A DNA stretch of 64,000 nt from Okeania sp. KiyG1 (lineage in GTDB: Bacteria > Cyanobacteriota > Cyanobacteriia > Cyanobacteriales > Microcoleaceae), in assembly GCF_014132355.1 (NCBI RefSeq), contig NZ_BLZO01000042.1:39055-103054 (forward strand), in the 5' to 3' direction. A program made the translations under genes and the position numbers. The notes under the pieces are model-generated. The model saw only the letters and a list, made by a program, of their open reading frames with translations. It did not search any database and was not told the origin of the DNA. Shown in pieces: positions 51,061 through 61,263 of this stretch. Each line of letters starts with the position of its first letter. Position 1 is the first letter of the stretch.

Positions 51061-51168
51061 CTTTCTAGTAAATCTACTCATTTCCGGGATAAATTTAGTT
51101 ATTCTGTGTAAGCATTTTCTGCGGAATGCTGCATAAACATAATTTTTAATTCTCCTTCTCAGATAATA

Positions 51169-51378
51169 ATACCAATTTGAAAAAAGAATGCTACAAAAAG
51201 GTAGGTATTGATCGGATATGCTGAAAAATAGCTGCTCCAGTTCATTTTAGATAGTTATTTCTATCGTTTTTCCCTTTTTTTCAAAATTTTCCCCTTCTTC
51301 CTTCTTCCTTCTTCCTTCTTTCGTACGGACTATGCAACGTCCCTAGCATTTGTAACAAACATTTATAAAATTGGTATA
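51169..51378. mobile_element. ~210-bp inverted-repeat element AATACCAATTT..AAATTGGTAT
   Basis: Left AATACCAATTTGAAAAAAGA followed by ATGCTACAAAAAGGTAG; right ..TTTGTAACAAACATTTATAA followed by AATTGGTATAA. The interior has CCTTCTT heptamers and TACGGACTATGCAACGTCC. A homologous segment, read in reverse, is nested inside the element at 59829-60342. Confidence 0.65.
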
Positions 51379-51447
51379 AGTTAATAACTGATAGCTGACT
51401 GCTGAATGCTGAATGCTGTTTGCGCAGCATTCCGGAGGAAATGCTTA

Positions 51448-52338
51448 CTATTCTGTTAGTAAATAATCATCATTATTTGAAGGAGATAATTCTGGGTTAG
51501 GAGATGATTTTTCTCTTGGCATATCGTCTTTTTTTTCAGTAGATTCTTCTAATTGTTCGGGAGATTTTTCTGAGGATGGTTTAGCTGTTTCTGGTTCATC
51601 TTTTTTCTCAGTAGATTCTTCTGTTTCAGCAGATGATTCTTCTCTTGGCATATCGTCTTTTTTCTCAGTAGATTCTTCTAATTGTTCGGGAGATTTTTCC
51701 GAGGATGGTTTAGCGGTTTCTGGTTCATTTTTTTTCTCAGTAGATTCTTCTGTTTCAGCAGATGGTTCTTCTGATTTTTCTTGTTTTTCCCATTCTGCAA
51801 CTGGTTTAGTTAAAACATTTTTGAAGTTGACAGATAATAACAAAACAGACACCTCTTTTGGCGGTTCTCCTTCAGCTTCTACTTGAGAATATATAGAAGT
51901 ACCATCAAAATCTGCTTTTCCTAAAAATAATCTCCTAGTTTTATCGTCTTGAAGTTTAATTTCTACAGTAATTTCTGGCTTTTCTAAACCATATTCAGAT
52001 AACTGAGAAACAGGAGTATTAATAGAGCGGTCGCTTTTTAATCCTGTTATTTGGTCTAACAAAAATTCTACTGTTAGTAGATCGGCTTCTTTTTCTACAG
52101 GTGCAGTTATTTTCCAAGTTATTTCTTCGGCATTTTCATCCTTTGTTAAAGTTAATATTTCTGATTCTTGTTTGATAGTAATAGCCTGAATTTCTTCTGA
52201 CTCAAAATTAAACACCTGTTTTTGTTGTTCTTGCAATTCAGCTTGTTGTTGCTTACCTCTAATTTCATAAAAATAAACAAACCCACCTAAAGCAAGTGCA
52301 GTTAATATTAATATTAAAGTTGTTCTTTTGATTTTCAT
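51448..52338 (-). CDS. DUF4340 domain-containing protein with a repetitive acidic tail
   Basis: 296 residues. A single N-terminal membrane anchor (about 7-24, TLILILTALALGGFVYFYEI) is followed by a DUF4340 domain to ~185 (ITWKITAPVEKEADLLTVEF, LLDQITGLKSDRSI, LSEYGLEKPEITVEIKLQD, RRLFLGKADFDGTSIY). The last ~110 residues are a Glu/Lys/Ser-rich tail with two near-identical copies of SAETEESTEKKDEPETAKPS and SEKSPEQLEESTEKKDDMPR. DUF4340 proteins usually accompany GldG-type ABC auxiliary proteins; such a gene lies just upstream on the same strand, separated by a 1.6 kb repeat region. The two probably work together on the outer face of the membrane. Confidence 0.85.
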   Translation of the reverse strand: MKIKRTTLILILTALALGGFVYFYEIRGKQQQAELQEQQKQVFNFESEEIQAITIKQESEILTLTKDENAEEITWKITAPVEKEADLLTVEFLLDQITGLKSDRSINTPVSQLSEYGLEKPEITVEIKLQDDKTRRLFLGKADFDGTSIYSQVEAEGEPPKEVSVLLLSVNFKNVLTKPVAEWEKQEKSEEPSAETEESTEKKNEPETAKPSSEKSPEQLEESTEKKDDMPREESSAETEESTEKKDEPETAKPSSEKSPEQLEESTEKKDDMPREKSSPNPELSPSNNDDYLLTE

Positions 52339-52390
52339 AATTTTAGGGAATAGTTTAACAATTAATAATTAATTATTAATAATTAATTAT

Positions 52391-52663
52391 TAGGGCTTAC
52401 CGCTCTAATCTAAAAGCATTGAAATATAAAGACTTTAGCCTTTTTGAGGTCGAAAAAAGTGCCTGGTTTTCAGCTTTTCATGCTCAAAAAGTTAGTATTT
52501 TAGGCAAAAGTTGGGCAGAACAATCTTGGGACAATTCTTACTCCTATCTCCTCGCTCATTCCCATTTCTCCTGTCTTCCCCTCCCCTCCTGGGAGGGGGA
52601 GGGGCGAGGTGGGTTGTCTCCTGTCTCCTACCCCTACTAAAAGACTTTTGAGCGCAAACCCTA
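52391..52663. mobile_element. ~273-bp inverted-repeat element TAGGGCTTACCGC..GCGCAAACCCTA
   Basis: Ends TAGGGCTTACCGC and GCGCAAACCCTA are imperfect inverted repeats. The interior (CTAATCTAAAAGCATTGA, GACTTTAGCCTTTTTGAGGT, CCCCTCCTGGGAGGGG) matches 56641-56858. The TAGGGCTTGCTGA-type end is common to cyanobacterial insertion sequences, but no transposase is present. Confidence 0.65.
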
Positions 52664-52669
52664 ATTAAC

Positions 52670-52775
52670 AATTACCTCTCCTTTAAAAGAAGAGGATTGA
52701 CTCAAAGGAAAATTTTTCTTTTTATCCTCTTAAAAGAGGAGACTTTCAACCACAATTTTTCGGTAAAAATATTCA
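52670..52775. repeat. Short copy of the TTACCTCTCC..TTTTTCGGTAA repeat family
   Basis: AATTACCTCTCCTTTAAAAG, AGAGGATTGA, then TTTTTATCCTCTTAAAAGAG and CAATTTTTCGGTAA. It lacks the middle section seen at 48250. Confidence 0.6.
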
Positions 52776-52916
52776 TTTCGTTAGTTGTACCATATTAACC
52801 TGGAATCTGCTGTATCATAAAAGTTTCTAACTATTCAATCAACTTTGACAGCAATTCCCCAATATAACTTCAACAAAAAAAAGCTTTTTAAATCATTAAT
52901 TGGATGTTTTAATACC

Positions 52917-53960
52917 TCCGTTATACTGACTTATAACTTCAGAAATCTCTGTTAAAACAACAACTTCTGACTTCTAAATTCTAACTTCTGAATTCATGAT
53001 CGTCATGGCAGTATATAATCATTTGTTTAGCTTTTTTCATGCTCCAAAAATATATACTTTTTAACAATTATATTGACTTATAACTTCAGAAATCTCCGTT
53101 AAAAAAACAACTTCTGACTTCTAAATTCTAACTTCTGACTTCATGAGTAAATCTCCGCTAAAAAAACAACTTCTGACTTCTGAATTCATGATCGTCATGG
53201 CAGTATATAATCATTTGTTTAGCTTTTTTCATGCTCCAAAAATATATACTTTTTAACAATTATACTGATTTATAACTTCAGAAATCTCCGTTAAAAAAAC
53301 AACTTCTGACTTCTGACTTCTAACTTCTGACTTCATGAGTAAATCTCCGCTAAAAAAACAACTTCTGACTTCTGAATTCATGATCGTCATGGCAGTATAT
53401 AATCATTTATTTAGCTTTTTTCATACTCCAAAAATATATACTTTTTAACAATTATACTGATTTATAACTTCAGAAATCTCCGTTAAAAAAACAACTTCTG
53501 ACTTCTGAATTCTAACTTCTGACTTCATGAGTAAATCTCCGCTAAAAAACAACTTCTGACTTCTGAATTCATGATCGTCATGGCAGTATATAATCATTTA
53601 TTTAGCTTTTTTCATACTCCAAAAATATATACTTTTTAACAATTATACTGATTTATAACTTCAGAAATCTCCGTTAAAAAAACAACTTCTGACTTCTGAC
53701 TTCTGAATTCTGACTTCATGAGTAAATCTCCGCTAAAAAAACAACTTCTGACTTCTGAATTCATGATCGTCATGGCAGTATATAATCATTTATTTAGCTT
53801 TTTCATGCTCCAAAAATATATACTTTTTAACAATTATACTGATTTATAACTTCAGAAATATCCGTTAAAAAAACAACTTCTGACTTCTGACTTCTAACTT
53901 CTGACTTCATGAGTAAATCTCCGTTAAAAAAACAACTTCTAAATTCTGAATTCTGAATTC
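52917..53960. repeat. 192-bp tandem array, about 5.4 units
   Basis: ATGATCGTCATGGCAG starts at 52996, 53188, 53380, 53571 and 53763 (periods 192, 192, 191, 192). Each unit contains TATATAATCATTT, TTTAGCTTTTTTCAT, CCAAAAATATATACTTTTTA, TATAACTTCAGAAATCTCCG and runs of TTCTGAC/TTCTAAC heptamers. It ends right at the 3' end of the GldG-like gene, where ATTCTAA heptamers precede the stop codon. Confidence 0.9.
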
Positions 53961-53982
53961 TAAATTCTAAATTCTAAATTCA

Positions 53983-55725
53983 TTATCGTCTTCGCCACCA
54001 AATAATTCCACCAATTGTAAAGCCTAAAAATGGCAAAATTACTATTGCCATCCAACTTAAAAATCTAGCTCGTACTAACCTCATTGCAATACGACGGTTT
54101 GTGGTTTTTTTCGGACTAATAGAAAGTATTTTCTCTTCTGGTTTACCTAACCAAGAAACTGAATTAAGAAAAACATCTTTATTTAGCTGCTGTTGAAACC
54201 AACCATTTGTCGCAAATTGAGAATTTCCTAACACTACTAAACGTGCTTCTTCAGATGTATTTTCTGATTTTTCTACTATTTCTGTAGAGTCAAATTCATC
54301 TGGTGGTTGACCAGGAAGTGGGGGAATAACTTCAGCAGAAGTTATCTCTTTTTGCTCTTCTAACTCTGAAGTAGAAGTTGCCACAGGTTCATTCGGTGGT
54401 TGGCCAGGAAGTGGAGGAATAGGAGTAAAGTCTAATCCTGTTTCATTACCTTTTTCTACAGTAGAAAAACGAGTAAAAGCTACACCTATTGATAATGGTC
54501 CAAGGCGATCGCGACCCTCATTAAACTGTAACTGACCCCTTAAATCTGTTTCGGCCCAACTTTGGTCATTAGTCCAAATTAGAGGACTTTCTACTATTCC
54601 ATCCACTGTTTCACTTTCTATTGGTCGAGCGAAGGGATATAATGAAATGCCATTGCTAAAGTCTTGAGTAATAGGATGTTCTCCATAGCTGCTAACTAAT
54701 ACCACCCAAGGGTCAAGACCTACTAACCGACCAATACTTGGGTCATCTATTGCCAGGCGATCGTCAACTAATACTCCCCACTCTTCAAATAAATCATCTA
54801 ACCCCGGGTTAGTGCTTGGGTCTAACATGATAAACACACCACCACCTCGGTCTAAATAGTCTTTTAAAGCAGTAACTTCTGCCTCTAAAAATTCTCTTTG
54901 CGGACCGGCAATAATTATCACATCTGCATCTTCAGGTACTTGAGAAATGCTTGCCAAATTTATCGATTCTACTATATATTTTTTATTTTCAAGAGCTTTA
55001 AGAGCTTCGGAAAAACCTCTTTGTCCTTCTTCTAATTCCCTTTCACCGTGACCTTGAATAAAATATATTGTTAAAACTTTGCCACCGAGTATTTCTTCTA
55101 TACTATTAGTTAGTTTAGATTCTGTTAGTGGTTCTAGTTTTCTACTAATAATAACTTCTTTTCTTTCTCCTGCTTCGAGATGAATTTCTCCTAACTGTTG
55201 TACTCCAAATTCATTAGCTTTTCCTGGTTGTTTCTGAGGGTCTACTAACTCAAAATTAAATTTACCATTTCCTTGTCTTTGATAGTTTTCTATTAGTTGA
55301 GTGTATTGAGGATTTTCCCCTCGGTCAAATATCCAAAGTTTGACTGGTTGTTCGAGATTTTCTAATACTTCAATTGTTTGAGGCGATAATGTAAATTGTT
55401 GATTTTCAGTAAAGTCTATTCTAGTTTGATAACGAACTGCTAAGAAGTTGATTAATCCCAGAATTATTAATACAGAAATCGTGGCAAAAATTGCATTTGT
55501 GCCTGCTTCGGTTGCTCGACCACTCCACCAAGTTGTAGTTGAATTTTGTTCTACTGAATAAGCTTGATAAAAAACCCATAAACCAATTATGACTATGCCA
55601 GTAATTATTAAACTTAATGGTATTGGTTCCCAAGTTCCTGAAACAACACCTGCTGATACACCGATAATAGTTAAAATTGGTCCTAGCCAAAATATATAAG
55701 TCCAAGTACTTTTGATACTGTTCAT
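53983..55725 (-). CDS. GldG-like ABC-transport auxiliary protein
   Basis: 580 residues. Three N-terminal membrane helices (about 10-30, 35-55, 75-95), then an extracytoplasmic GldG/ABC_transp_aux domain (LSPQTIEVLENLEQPVKLWI, VLTIYFIQGHGERELEEGQR, ADVIIIAGPQREFLEAEVTA, GGGVFIMLDPSTNPG), and a C-terminal helix before the WWRRR end. A low-complexity stretch near 430-490 has two copies of PPLPGQPP(N/D)E. In related operons this protein pairs with an ABC-2 permease and ATPase (GldA/GldF-like), which would have to be elsewhere. DUF4340 lies downstream. Start ATG 55725. Confidence 0.88.
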   Translation of the reverse strand: MNSIKSTWTYIFWLGPILTIIGVSAGVVSGTWEPIPLSLIITGIVIIGLWVFYQAYSVEQNSTTTWWSGRATEAGTNAIFATISVLIILGLINFLAVRYQTRIDFTENQQFTLSPQTIEVLENLEQPVKLWIFDRGENPQYTQLIENYQRQGNGKFNFELVDPQKQPGKANEFGVQQLGEIHLEAGERKEVIISRKLEPLTESKLTNSIEEILGGKVLTIYFIQGHGERELEEGQRGFSEALKALENKKYIVESINLASISQVPEDADVIIIAGPQREFLEAEVTALKDYLDRGGGVFIMLDPSTNPGLDDLFEEWGVLVDDRLAIDDPSIGRLVGLDPWVVLVSSYGEHPITQDFSNGISLYPFARPIESETVDGIVESPLIWTNDQSWAETDLRGQLQFNEGRDRLGPLSIGVAFTRFSTVEKGNETGLDFTPIPPLPGQPPNEPVATSTSELEEQKEITSAEVIPPLPGQPPDEFDSTEIVEKSENTSEEARLVVLGNSQFATNGWFQQQLNKDVFLNSVSWLGKPEEKILSISPKKTTNRRIAMRLVRARFLSWMAIVILPFLGFTIGGIIWWRRR

Positions 55726-55986
55726 ATTATCTTTTTTCTATCTGTAAATTGTCTTGAATAGGAAATAAGGAATAACATACAAACAATTTTACAGCAGATT
55801 CTACTTTGGTGAGGTACATCATCGCGGGCAATATGCCCGCACTGAGAACATTTAATTGTTATATCTGTACTTCACATACTTGGAATATGCCGTATATTAT
55901 GAATAAATTTAGAAATTTCTGTAACTTTATCAATTTTTATAATTCAAATATTTTGTAAGCATTTACTCCAGAATGCTTACAATATT

Positions 55987-56604
55987 TTAATTTTCTACTC
56001 CTTCTAAAATACCCACTAAAACTTTACCTAAATCTTTTATATCGTCTGGTATTCTAAATAAATTGATATCTTGTGTAATTTGTTGATCAGTTTTATTTAA
56101 TTTACCAAAATACCATACATTTCCCATTGTTACTGCGCCATAAAAAATATTGTTTTCTTCGACTTCAGCTAATGCAATTAACTCTACATCTAGCTGAGTA
56201 AAACCTCTAGTTAAATCGTCATTTTTAGCTTCAATAACTAATAAATTATTCCGATAACGCAATAAATAATCCAAATTACCTTTCAACCAATCGTTGACTT
56301 TCAGAGGATATTCAATTCTTAACTGACAATGACAATAATAAACAATTTCCAATAAAATTGGAGAGACTAAAATTTCTCGTCTAGCAGTTTCATTACTTAA
56401 ATTAACAAAGGGTAAAATAGCCTCTAGTTTATTCTGTATTTCTGATAAACATTCTAATGTTTTTGTTGTCTTTGGCAAAGATAAACGAGATTTCACTAAT
56501 GAATAATTTAACTCTGCTAAGATTTCATCAGCTTCATAAGGTAAGTCAAAATAAGACCGAAAAGTATCAGATTGATCTTCTTGTAATATTTTTATTTTAG
56601 GCAT
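55987..56604 (-). CDS. Predicted PD-(D/E)XK nuclease-fold protein
   Basis: 205 residues, no membrane segment. Residues 108-140 (KGNLDYLLRYRNNLLVIEAK, then NDDLTRGFTQLDVEL) fit a PD-(D/E)XK core: Asp112, Glu125-x-Lys127, and a downstream Gln in the following helix. The helical N-terminus is not recognised. Many short cyanobacterial proteins share this pattern; substrate and role are unknown. Monocistronic, with repeats both sides. Confidence 0.7.
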   Translation of the reverse strand: MPKIKILQEDQSDTFRSYFDLPYEADEILAELNYSLVKSRLSLPKTTKTLECLSEIQNKLEAILPFVNLSNETARREILVSPILLEIVYYCHCQLRIEYPLKVNDWLKGNLDYLLRYRNNLLVIEAKNDDLTRGFTQLDVELIALAEVEENNIFYGAVTMGNVWYFGKLNKTDQQITQDINLFRIPDDIKDLGKVLVGILEGVEN

Positions 56605-58021
56605 CGCGAGACTCCATTAACTTAGTTATCAATTATTAGTTAGGGCTTGCTGAATAAATCTCAAAGCATTTACAGGTAAAGCTTTTAGACTTTTTAGGTC
56701 TGAAATACCTTGGTTTTCAGCCCTTCATGCTCAAAGAAAGAGCGTATTTTGGGCGAGAGTTGGGCAAAAAAATACTCCCCTACTCCCCTTTTCCCCTCCT
56801 GGGAGGGGTTAGGGTGGGTCCCCTACTCCTTAAAAAAGACTTTTGAGCGCAAACCCTAGTTATCAGTTATCAGTTCCTTCAGGAATAGGGAAGTATTAAC
56901 CTCATTTATTGGTCATAATAAATGGCTTCAATACTATTTTTTAGGTCGGAAATTAAGTAGGTAAGTGAAAAAATTTACCGAATAATTAAGGTTTAAAGTC
57001 TATCACTCGCCGTGGAGAAACAAGGGGTCGATCTTCGCAGCTTTCCCGTAGGGTGGGATGGCGAGAGAAAATATTTTTCTTTTATTCAATCCTCTTCCTT
57101 TTAGGGAGAAGTAATTATCAATTATCAATTATTGAAAACTACGTTATTACGACTAGAACGGAGTGTAAAGAAGCAATCTCAAGGGTTTTGACTACATCAA
57201 TATTTTTTTGCATAGTGAAGTTTATGTGCGCCTACCTACTTATCTCTTTTATCAAAAAGACATCCTTACATTATTTTTTCACCGTTAGTAGTCGTGTAAA
57301 AATAACTTGAATAGTTTTTTAATGGAAGCTATATTTCACAATTTATCCCAGATAAAATTTGTACAACTTATTCTTACATGGCTCCTTAGTATTATACCTA
57401 TATTTCTCTACTCCCTATTCTCAAAAATTTCTATCCCCACTTTGGATTAATTCTGCCTGGTAAAGAAATATAGGTTGTGCAGAGCGCGTAATGTGTGGAA
57501 TAAGTAAGTAGCAAAAGTGCGAATCTAATCTAAAAGCACTGAGATATAAAGGTTGAGCGCATTTTTGTCGCGAAGGGGGTGCAAATATTTAAGCTTCTTG
57601 GACCAAAAAGTTAGGAAAAGATACAGGTAGAATTATTCCTCCTACTTTCTCAGCTCTCCCCGCCCTCCCCACATTCCCCTCCTGGGAGCAGGGCTAATTC
57701 ATTGTCGTCAGAGAATATTTATAACCCTATATTTTTTTGAGATCCTGTGCTTCCCACACTCCCCACACTCCCCACACGAACCACACTCCCCACCCCTCCT
57801 TTTTTCTCTGGTGACAATAAATTGACCCAGCCTCCTGGGAGGGGAGGGGCGAGGGTGGGTCCCCACCCTCCCCACACTTCCCACACTTTCTTGACGCACA
57901 ACCTGGGTTAACTTCTGACTTCGTTAAAGGTGTGCCACTCCACTACAAAATATTTTCATCTTGTGAAGCACCAAAGAAAACCTAATCAAAAAAAGAACTT
58001 GCATCCTCAAATAAAACTTGA
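56605..58021. other. Long repeat-bearing gap
   Basis: 56641-56858 is a TAGGGCTTGCTGA..GCGCAAACCCTA element like 52391-52663. CAGTTAT repeats follow at 56860. About 56960-57130 is a reverse copy of the CGGTAA/TTACC dispersed family (ACCGAATAATTAAGG, GGGGTCGATC, TAATTATCAATTATCAATTA). A fragment of the 52391 family (CTAATCTAAAAGCACTGAGA) is at 57523. CACACTCCCCA heptamers fill 57750-57800 and 57860-57890. The ORF 57053-57310 spans the repeat and is not credible; 57320-57470 shows nothing. Confidence 0.5.
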
Positions 58022-58255
58022 TAGTATAGTGTTATTGGGGGTTGCTCGCCCCTGTGCATGATTTTTTATTCAACATAGAATCGCCTGGCTGTTGATCGCC
58101 AATCCCCACAAAAACCACCCTAGAAAGCCAATCAATCATTTTGTGAAGCTCAAAAGCCAAATCAAAAAAAGAGGTTGCATATTCAAACAAACCTTGATAG
58201 TATAGTGTTATTGGGGGTTGCTCGCCCCTACGCATGATTTTTTATTCAACATAAA
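58022..58255 (-). repeat. Two inverted, distant copies of the 5852-8570 array unit
   Basis: TTATTGGGGGTTGCTCGCCC occurs at about 58030 and 58209, each followed by CATGATTTTTTATTCAACAT. Read on the minus strand this is the TTGAATAAAAA-TCATGCG-AGGGGCGAG landmark of the array. ATTTTGTGAAGC / CTTGTGAAGCACC motifs (reverse of GCTTCACAAAAT) flank them. Confidence 0.8.
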
Positions 58256-58327
58256 AACCCTAAAACAAAGAAATTAATATTTATTTACCCTACAACTTCA
58301 AACATCAGAAAAAAACAATATTAAACC

Positions 58328-59803
58328 ATGAATAGTTCCGAACAAACCTCTTGGAATAACGTCCGCGAAGCCTTCCGTAAAATCTGGGGATACGATAATT
58401 TTCGACCACCACAAGGAGAAATAATTAGTTGCTTATTAAAAGGAAAAGACGCCTTAATAATCATGCCAACTGGTGGAGGAAAATCAATATGTTTTCAACT
58501 ACCAGCTCTACTAAAAACAGGCTTAACTTTAGTAATTTCTCCCTTAGTTGCGCTGATGGAAAATCAAGTTCAAGAACTGCGTGATCGCTCACTACCCGCC
58601 TCTCTTCTCCATAGTCAAATACCCAACTCCCAAAAACAAAAAACCCTCCAAGCATTACAACAAAATAAACTAAAATTACTTTATCTTTCCCCAGAAACAT
58701 TATTTAATAAAAAAGTTTGGAACTTACTCTGCCAACCCCAGATAAAAATCAACGGTTTAATATTAGATGAAGCTCATTGTCTAGTACAATGGGGAGAAAC
58801 TTTTCGTCCTGCTTATCGTCGCTTAGGAGCAGTACGTTCAGCACTAATAAAATCTAAAACTCCAAGTACTAAAATTGCTATTGCCGCCTTTACCGCCACT
58901 GCCGACCCCCAAGCCCAAAATATCATTAAAAAAACCTTAAAACTGCAAAACCCACAACCATTTTTACTTAGCCCCTACCGAAATAACTTATATTTAAAAA
59001 TTCAAAAAATTTGTACTCCTAGAAGTCGCCGTCAACAGTTATTTAAGTTTATTAAAGGTAGAGAAAAACAGGCAGGTTTAATTTACGTTAGAACAAGAAA
59101 AGACAGTGAAAATTTAGCCGAAATCTTACGACAAAAAGATTATAAAACTATAGCTTATCACGCAGGTTTAAGCGCTGAAGAAAGACGAAATATAGAGAAA
59201 GCTTGGATAGGTGGAGAAATAAATTTTGTGGTCTGTACTTCTGCCTTTGGTATGGGAATAAATAAACCAGATGTACGGTGGGTAATACATTTTCAAGCAC
59301 CATCACTTTTGTCTGAATATATTCAAGAAGTGGGTAGAGGAGGTAGAGACGGGAAACCTGCCGAAGCTTTAACATTAGTCAGCGAACCTACTGGTTGGTT
59401 AGACCCAGAGGATAAGCAAAGACAAAAATTTCTAGTAGATAAGTTGCGATCGCAATATCAAACAGCCCAAAAATTAATCAAACAACTGCCAACTACGGGA
59501 AATATCAATGCTGTAACCGATGAATTTCCTGATGCAGCGATCGCCCTCTCTATCTTACATTCTTCCGGAAAATTGAGATGGCGCGATCCCTTTAACTATA
59601 TTATGAATAAGTCTGGTACTGGCAAAATATTATCCTTAGATTACAATTCCGGTATTCAGGAAATGAATCAATATTTCACAACAAGCAAATGTCGATGGCA
59701 GTTTTTACTACAAGCATTTGGCTTTTCTAAGGAAGCTCAGAATATGCGTTGCGGTCACTGCGATAACTGTATTCGGAGAGGAAGAGGAAAAATATTTGGT
59801 TAA
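58328..59803 (+). CDS. recQ: RecQ-family ATP-dependent DNA helicase
   Basis: 491 residues. Motif I MPTGGGKS (46-53), DEAH (147-150), FTATAD motif III (188-193), motif V TSAFGMGINKPDVRW and motif VI QEVGRGGRDG (333-342). A zinc-binding RecQ-Ct subdomain uses Cys455, Cys475, Cys478 and Cys481. There is no HRDC domain, and the winged-helix part is short, so this is a compact RecQ. It unwinds recombination and stalled-fork intermediates 3' to 5'. It stands alone, preceded by the inverted array-like repeats at 58022-58255. Confidence 0.92.
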   Translation: MNSSEQTSWNNVREAFRKIWGYDNFRPPQGEIISCLLKGKDALIIMPTGGGKSICFQLPALLKTGLTLVISPLVALMENQVQELRDRSLPASLLHSQIPNSQKQKTLQALQQNKLKLLYLSPETLFNKKVWNLLCQPQIKINGLILDEAHCLVQWGETFRPAYRRLGAVRSALIKSKTPSTKIAIAAFTATADPQAQNIIKKTLKLQNPQPFLLSPYRNNLYLKIQKICTPRSRRQQLFKFIKGREKQAGLIYVRTRKDSENLAEILRQKDYKTIAYHAGLSAEERRNIEKAWIGGEINFVVCTSAFGMGINKPDVRWVIHFQAPSLLSEYIQEVGRGGRDGKPAEALTLVSEPTGWLDPEDKQRQKFLVDKLRSQYQTAQKLIKQLPTTGNINAVTDEFPDAAIALSILHSSGKLRWRDPFNYIMNKSGTGKILSLDYNSGIQEMNQYFTTSKCRWQFLLQAFGFSKEAQNMRCGHCDNCIRRGRGKIFG

Positions 59804-59828
59804 AATCGTTCTTGATTGAATATAAGGC

Positions 59829-60342
59829 AATACGGTTCAGTTAAGGATTTTTTTTCCAGTTATACCAAATTGATAAATGTTTGCTACAAATATCTAGGGT
59901 ATTTCTTAGGAGTCAGGAGTCAGGAGTCAGGAGTCGTATGGGAATAGCTTTAATACCATTTTTTATGGTGTAATACCAAGCGTGATAAATGTTTGTTACA
60001 AATGGTAGGGACGTTGCATGCAACGTCCGTACGAAAGAAGGAAGAGGGAAGAAGGAATAAGGGATAAATATTTAAAAAATGGAAAAACGATATAAATAAC
60101 TATCTAAAATGAACTAGACTAGCTATTTTTAAGCTTATTCGATCAAGGTCTACCTTTTTGTAGCATTCTTTTTTCACGCTTGGTATAAATTATCTTTTTT
60201 CTCAAAGAGACATCTCCTGTAAATTATTTTTATCGCTCTTACTATTCGTAACATTCTTTTTTCACGCTTGGTATTATGTAGTCTGAAAAGCCTATCTAAT
60301 CGTTCCATATCTTATGAGTTTTCGTCTTAACTGAACCGTATT
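59829..60342. mobile_element. 514-bp non-autonomous element with perfect 17-bp inverted repeats
   Basis: AATACGGTTCAGTTAAG (59829-59845) and CTTAACTGAACCGTATT (60326-60342) are exact inverted repeats. The interior is non-coding and composite: AGGAGTC heptamers (59910-59935), a TACCAAGCGTGATAAATGTT..TTTTTTCACGCTTGGTAT inverted-repeat element (about 59971-60186) with the palindrome GGACGTTGCATGCAACGTCC, and a further TTTTTTCACGCTTGGTATTA end at about 60257. No transposase remains. Target duplication not evident. Confidence 0.8.
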
Positions 60343-60457
60343 GGAATACAAGGGAATATTATTTCTTTTTTTTCCCTTAAAAGGGGAGGCTTTAAACCAG
60401 AATTATTAATTATTAATTATTAATTATTAATTATTAATTATTAATTATTAGGAAAAG

Positions 60458-61153
60458 CTATTTCCGACAAATTGACTTAGACTTCAATTTTGCTTGACCC
60501 TCACAGCGAAAACCATCCTTGCACCATTGTGTCATATCTACCTGTGTCAGTTTTAGCACATCAGCACATCTTGGTTCTATTATCTTACTTCCCACAGCCC
60601 AAAATAAACTACGAATTACATCCAAACCAGTCTTGAGAGTAGATTCTTTATTACCAGGCACACCTATTTCCTCAACAATATCAGTTTCTACCCATATCCC
60701 ATTAGCACCCAGAATAATCTGTGCTAACCATTTAGCTCTAGGTAAATGAGTAGCAGATGTCACCAGTTTAATATGCTCCACTCCCCATTTCTTGAGAATT
60801 GGCAAAGTAAAATACAAGTTACCAAAAGTAGATTTAGAGCAATATTCTAACCAAACCTTCTCTACAGGAGCATTTTCCCGTTGAAATAATCCGACAATAC
60901 AAGGGTCTTGAGATCCACTAGAAATTAATATTGGGGTTTGAGGGTCTTGTTTAGCCACTTTAGCAATATACATTTCCCGTTTAATACTTCCACCTAAAAC
61001 TAAATAAGTATCCACAGGAGATTTTGCTGCTGACTGGAGTGAAATAGTATTTCCAACTAGCCACACTAATAGACTAGAAAATATAGAAAAAAGGAACAAC
61101 AGCAGTATTTTCCTGATTTTCTGATTGCCACAAATGTTTGGATTTCTTGTCAT
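60458..61153 (-). CDS. YdcF/ElyC-like DUF218 membrane protein
   Basis: 231 residues. One N-terminal membrane helix (about 15-37, ILLLFLFSIFSSLLVWLVGN) then a DUF218 domain: DTYLVLGGSIKREM, PQTPILISSGSQDPCI, VWLEYCSKSTFGNLYFTLPI, HIKLVTSATHLPRAKWLAQI. DUF218 proteins such as YdcF, SanA and ElyC are linked to envelope maintenance; the chemistry is not settled. The stretch before the stop is filled with TTAATTA heptamers (60400-60450) in the intergenic side. Confidence 0.85.
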   Translation of the reverse strand: MTRNPNICGNQKIRKILLLFLFSIFSSLLVWLVGNTISLQSAAKSPVDTYLVLGGSIKREMYIAKVAKQDPQTPILISSGSQDPCIVGLFQRENAPVEKVWLEYCSKSTFGNLYFTLPILKKWGVEHIKLVTSATHLPRAKWLAQIILGANGIWVETDIVEEIGVPGNKESTLKTGLDVIRSLFWAVGSKIIEPRCADVLKLTQVDMTQWCKDGFRCEGQAKLKSKSICRK

Positions 61154-61263
61154 AGATAATTATTGGGAGTTATTTTAGCTTATCTCTATTCTCCCAACTG
61201 GTCTTACTTTGTTCCTATTTTTTTTATACTACACGCTGGTATATCTTCTGAAATTTTAGGAAC

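Noticed and set aside
52917-53960. CRISPR or iteron origin
   Set aside because: The 192-bp period, repeats without unique spacers and absence of any replication or cas gene argue against both.
57053-57310. 85-codon ORF
   Set aside because: It begins inside a dispersed repeat copy and has no start signal or recognisable domain.
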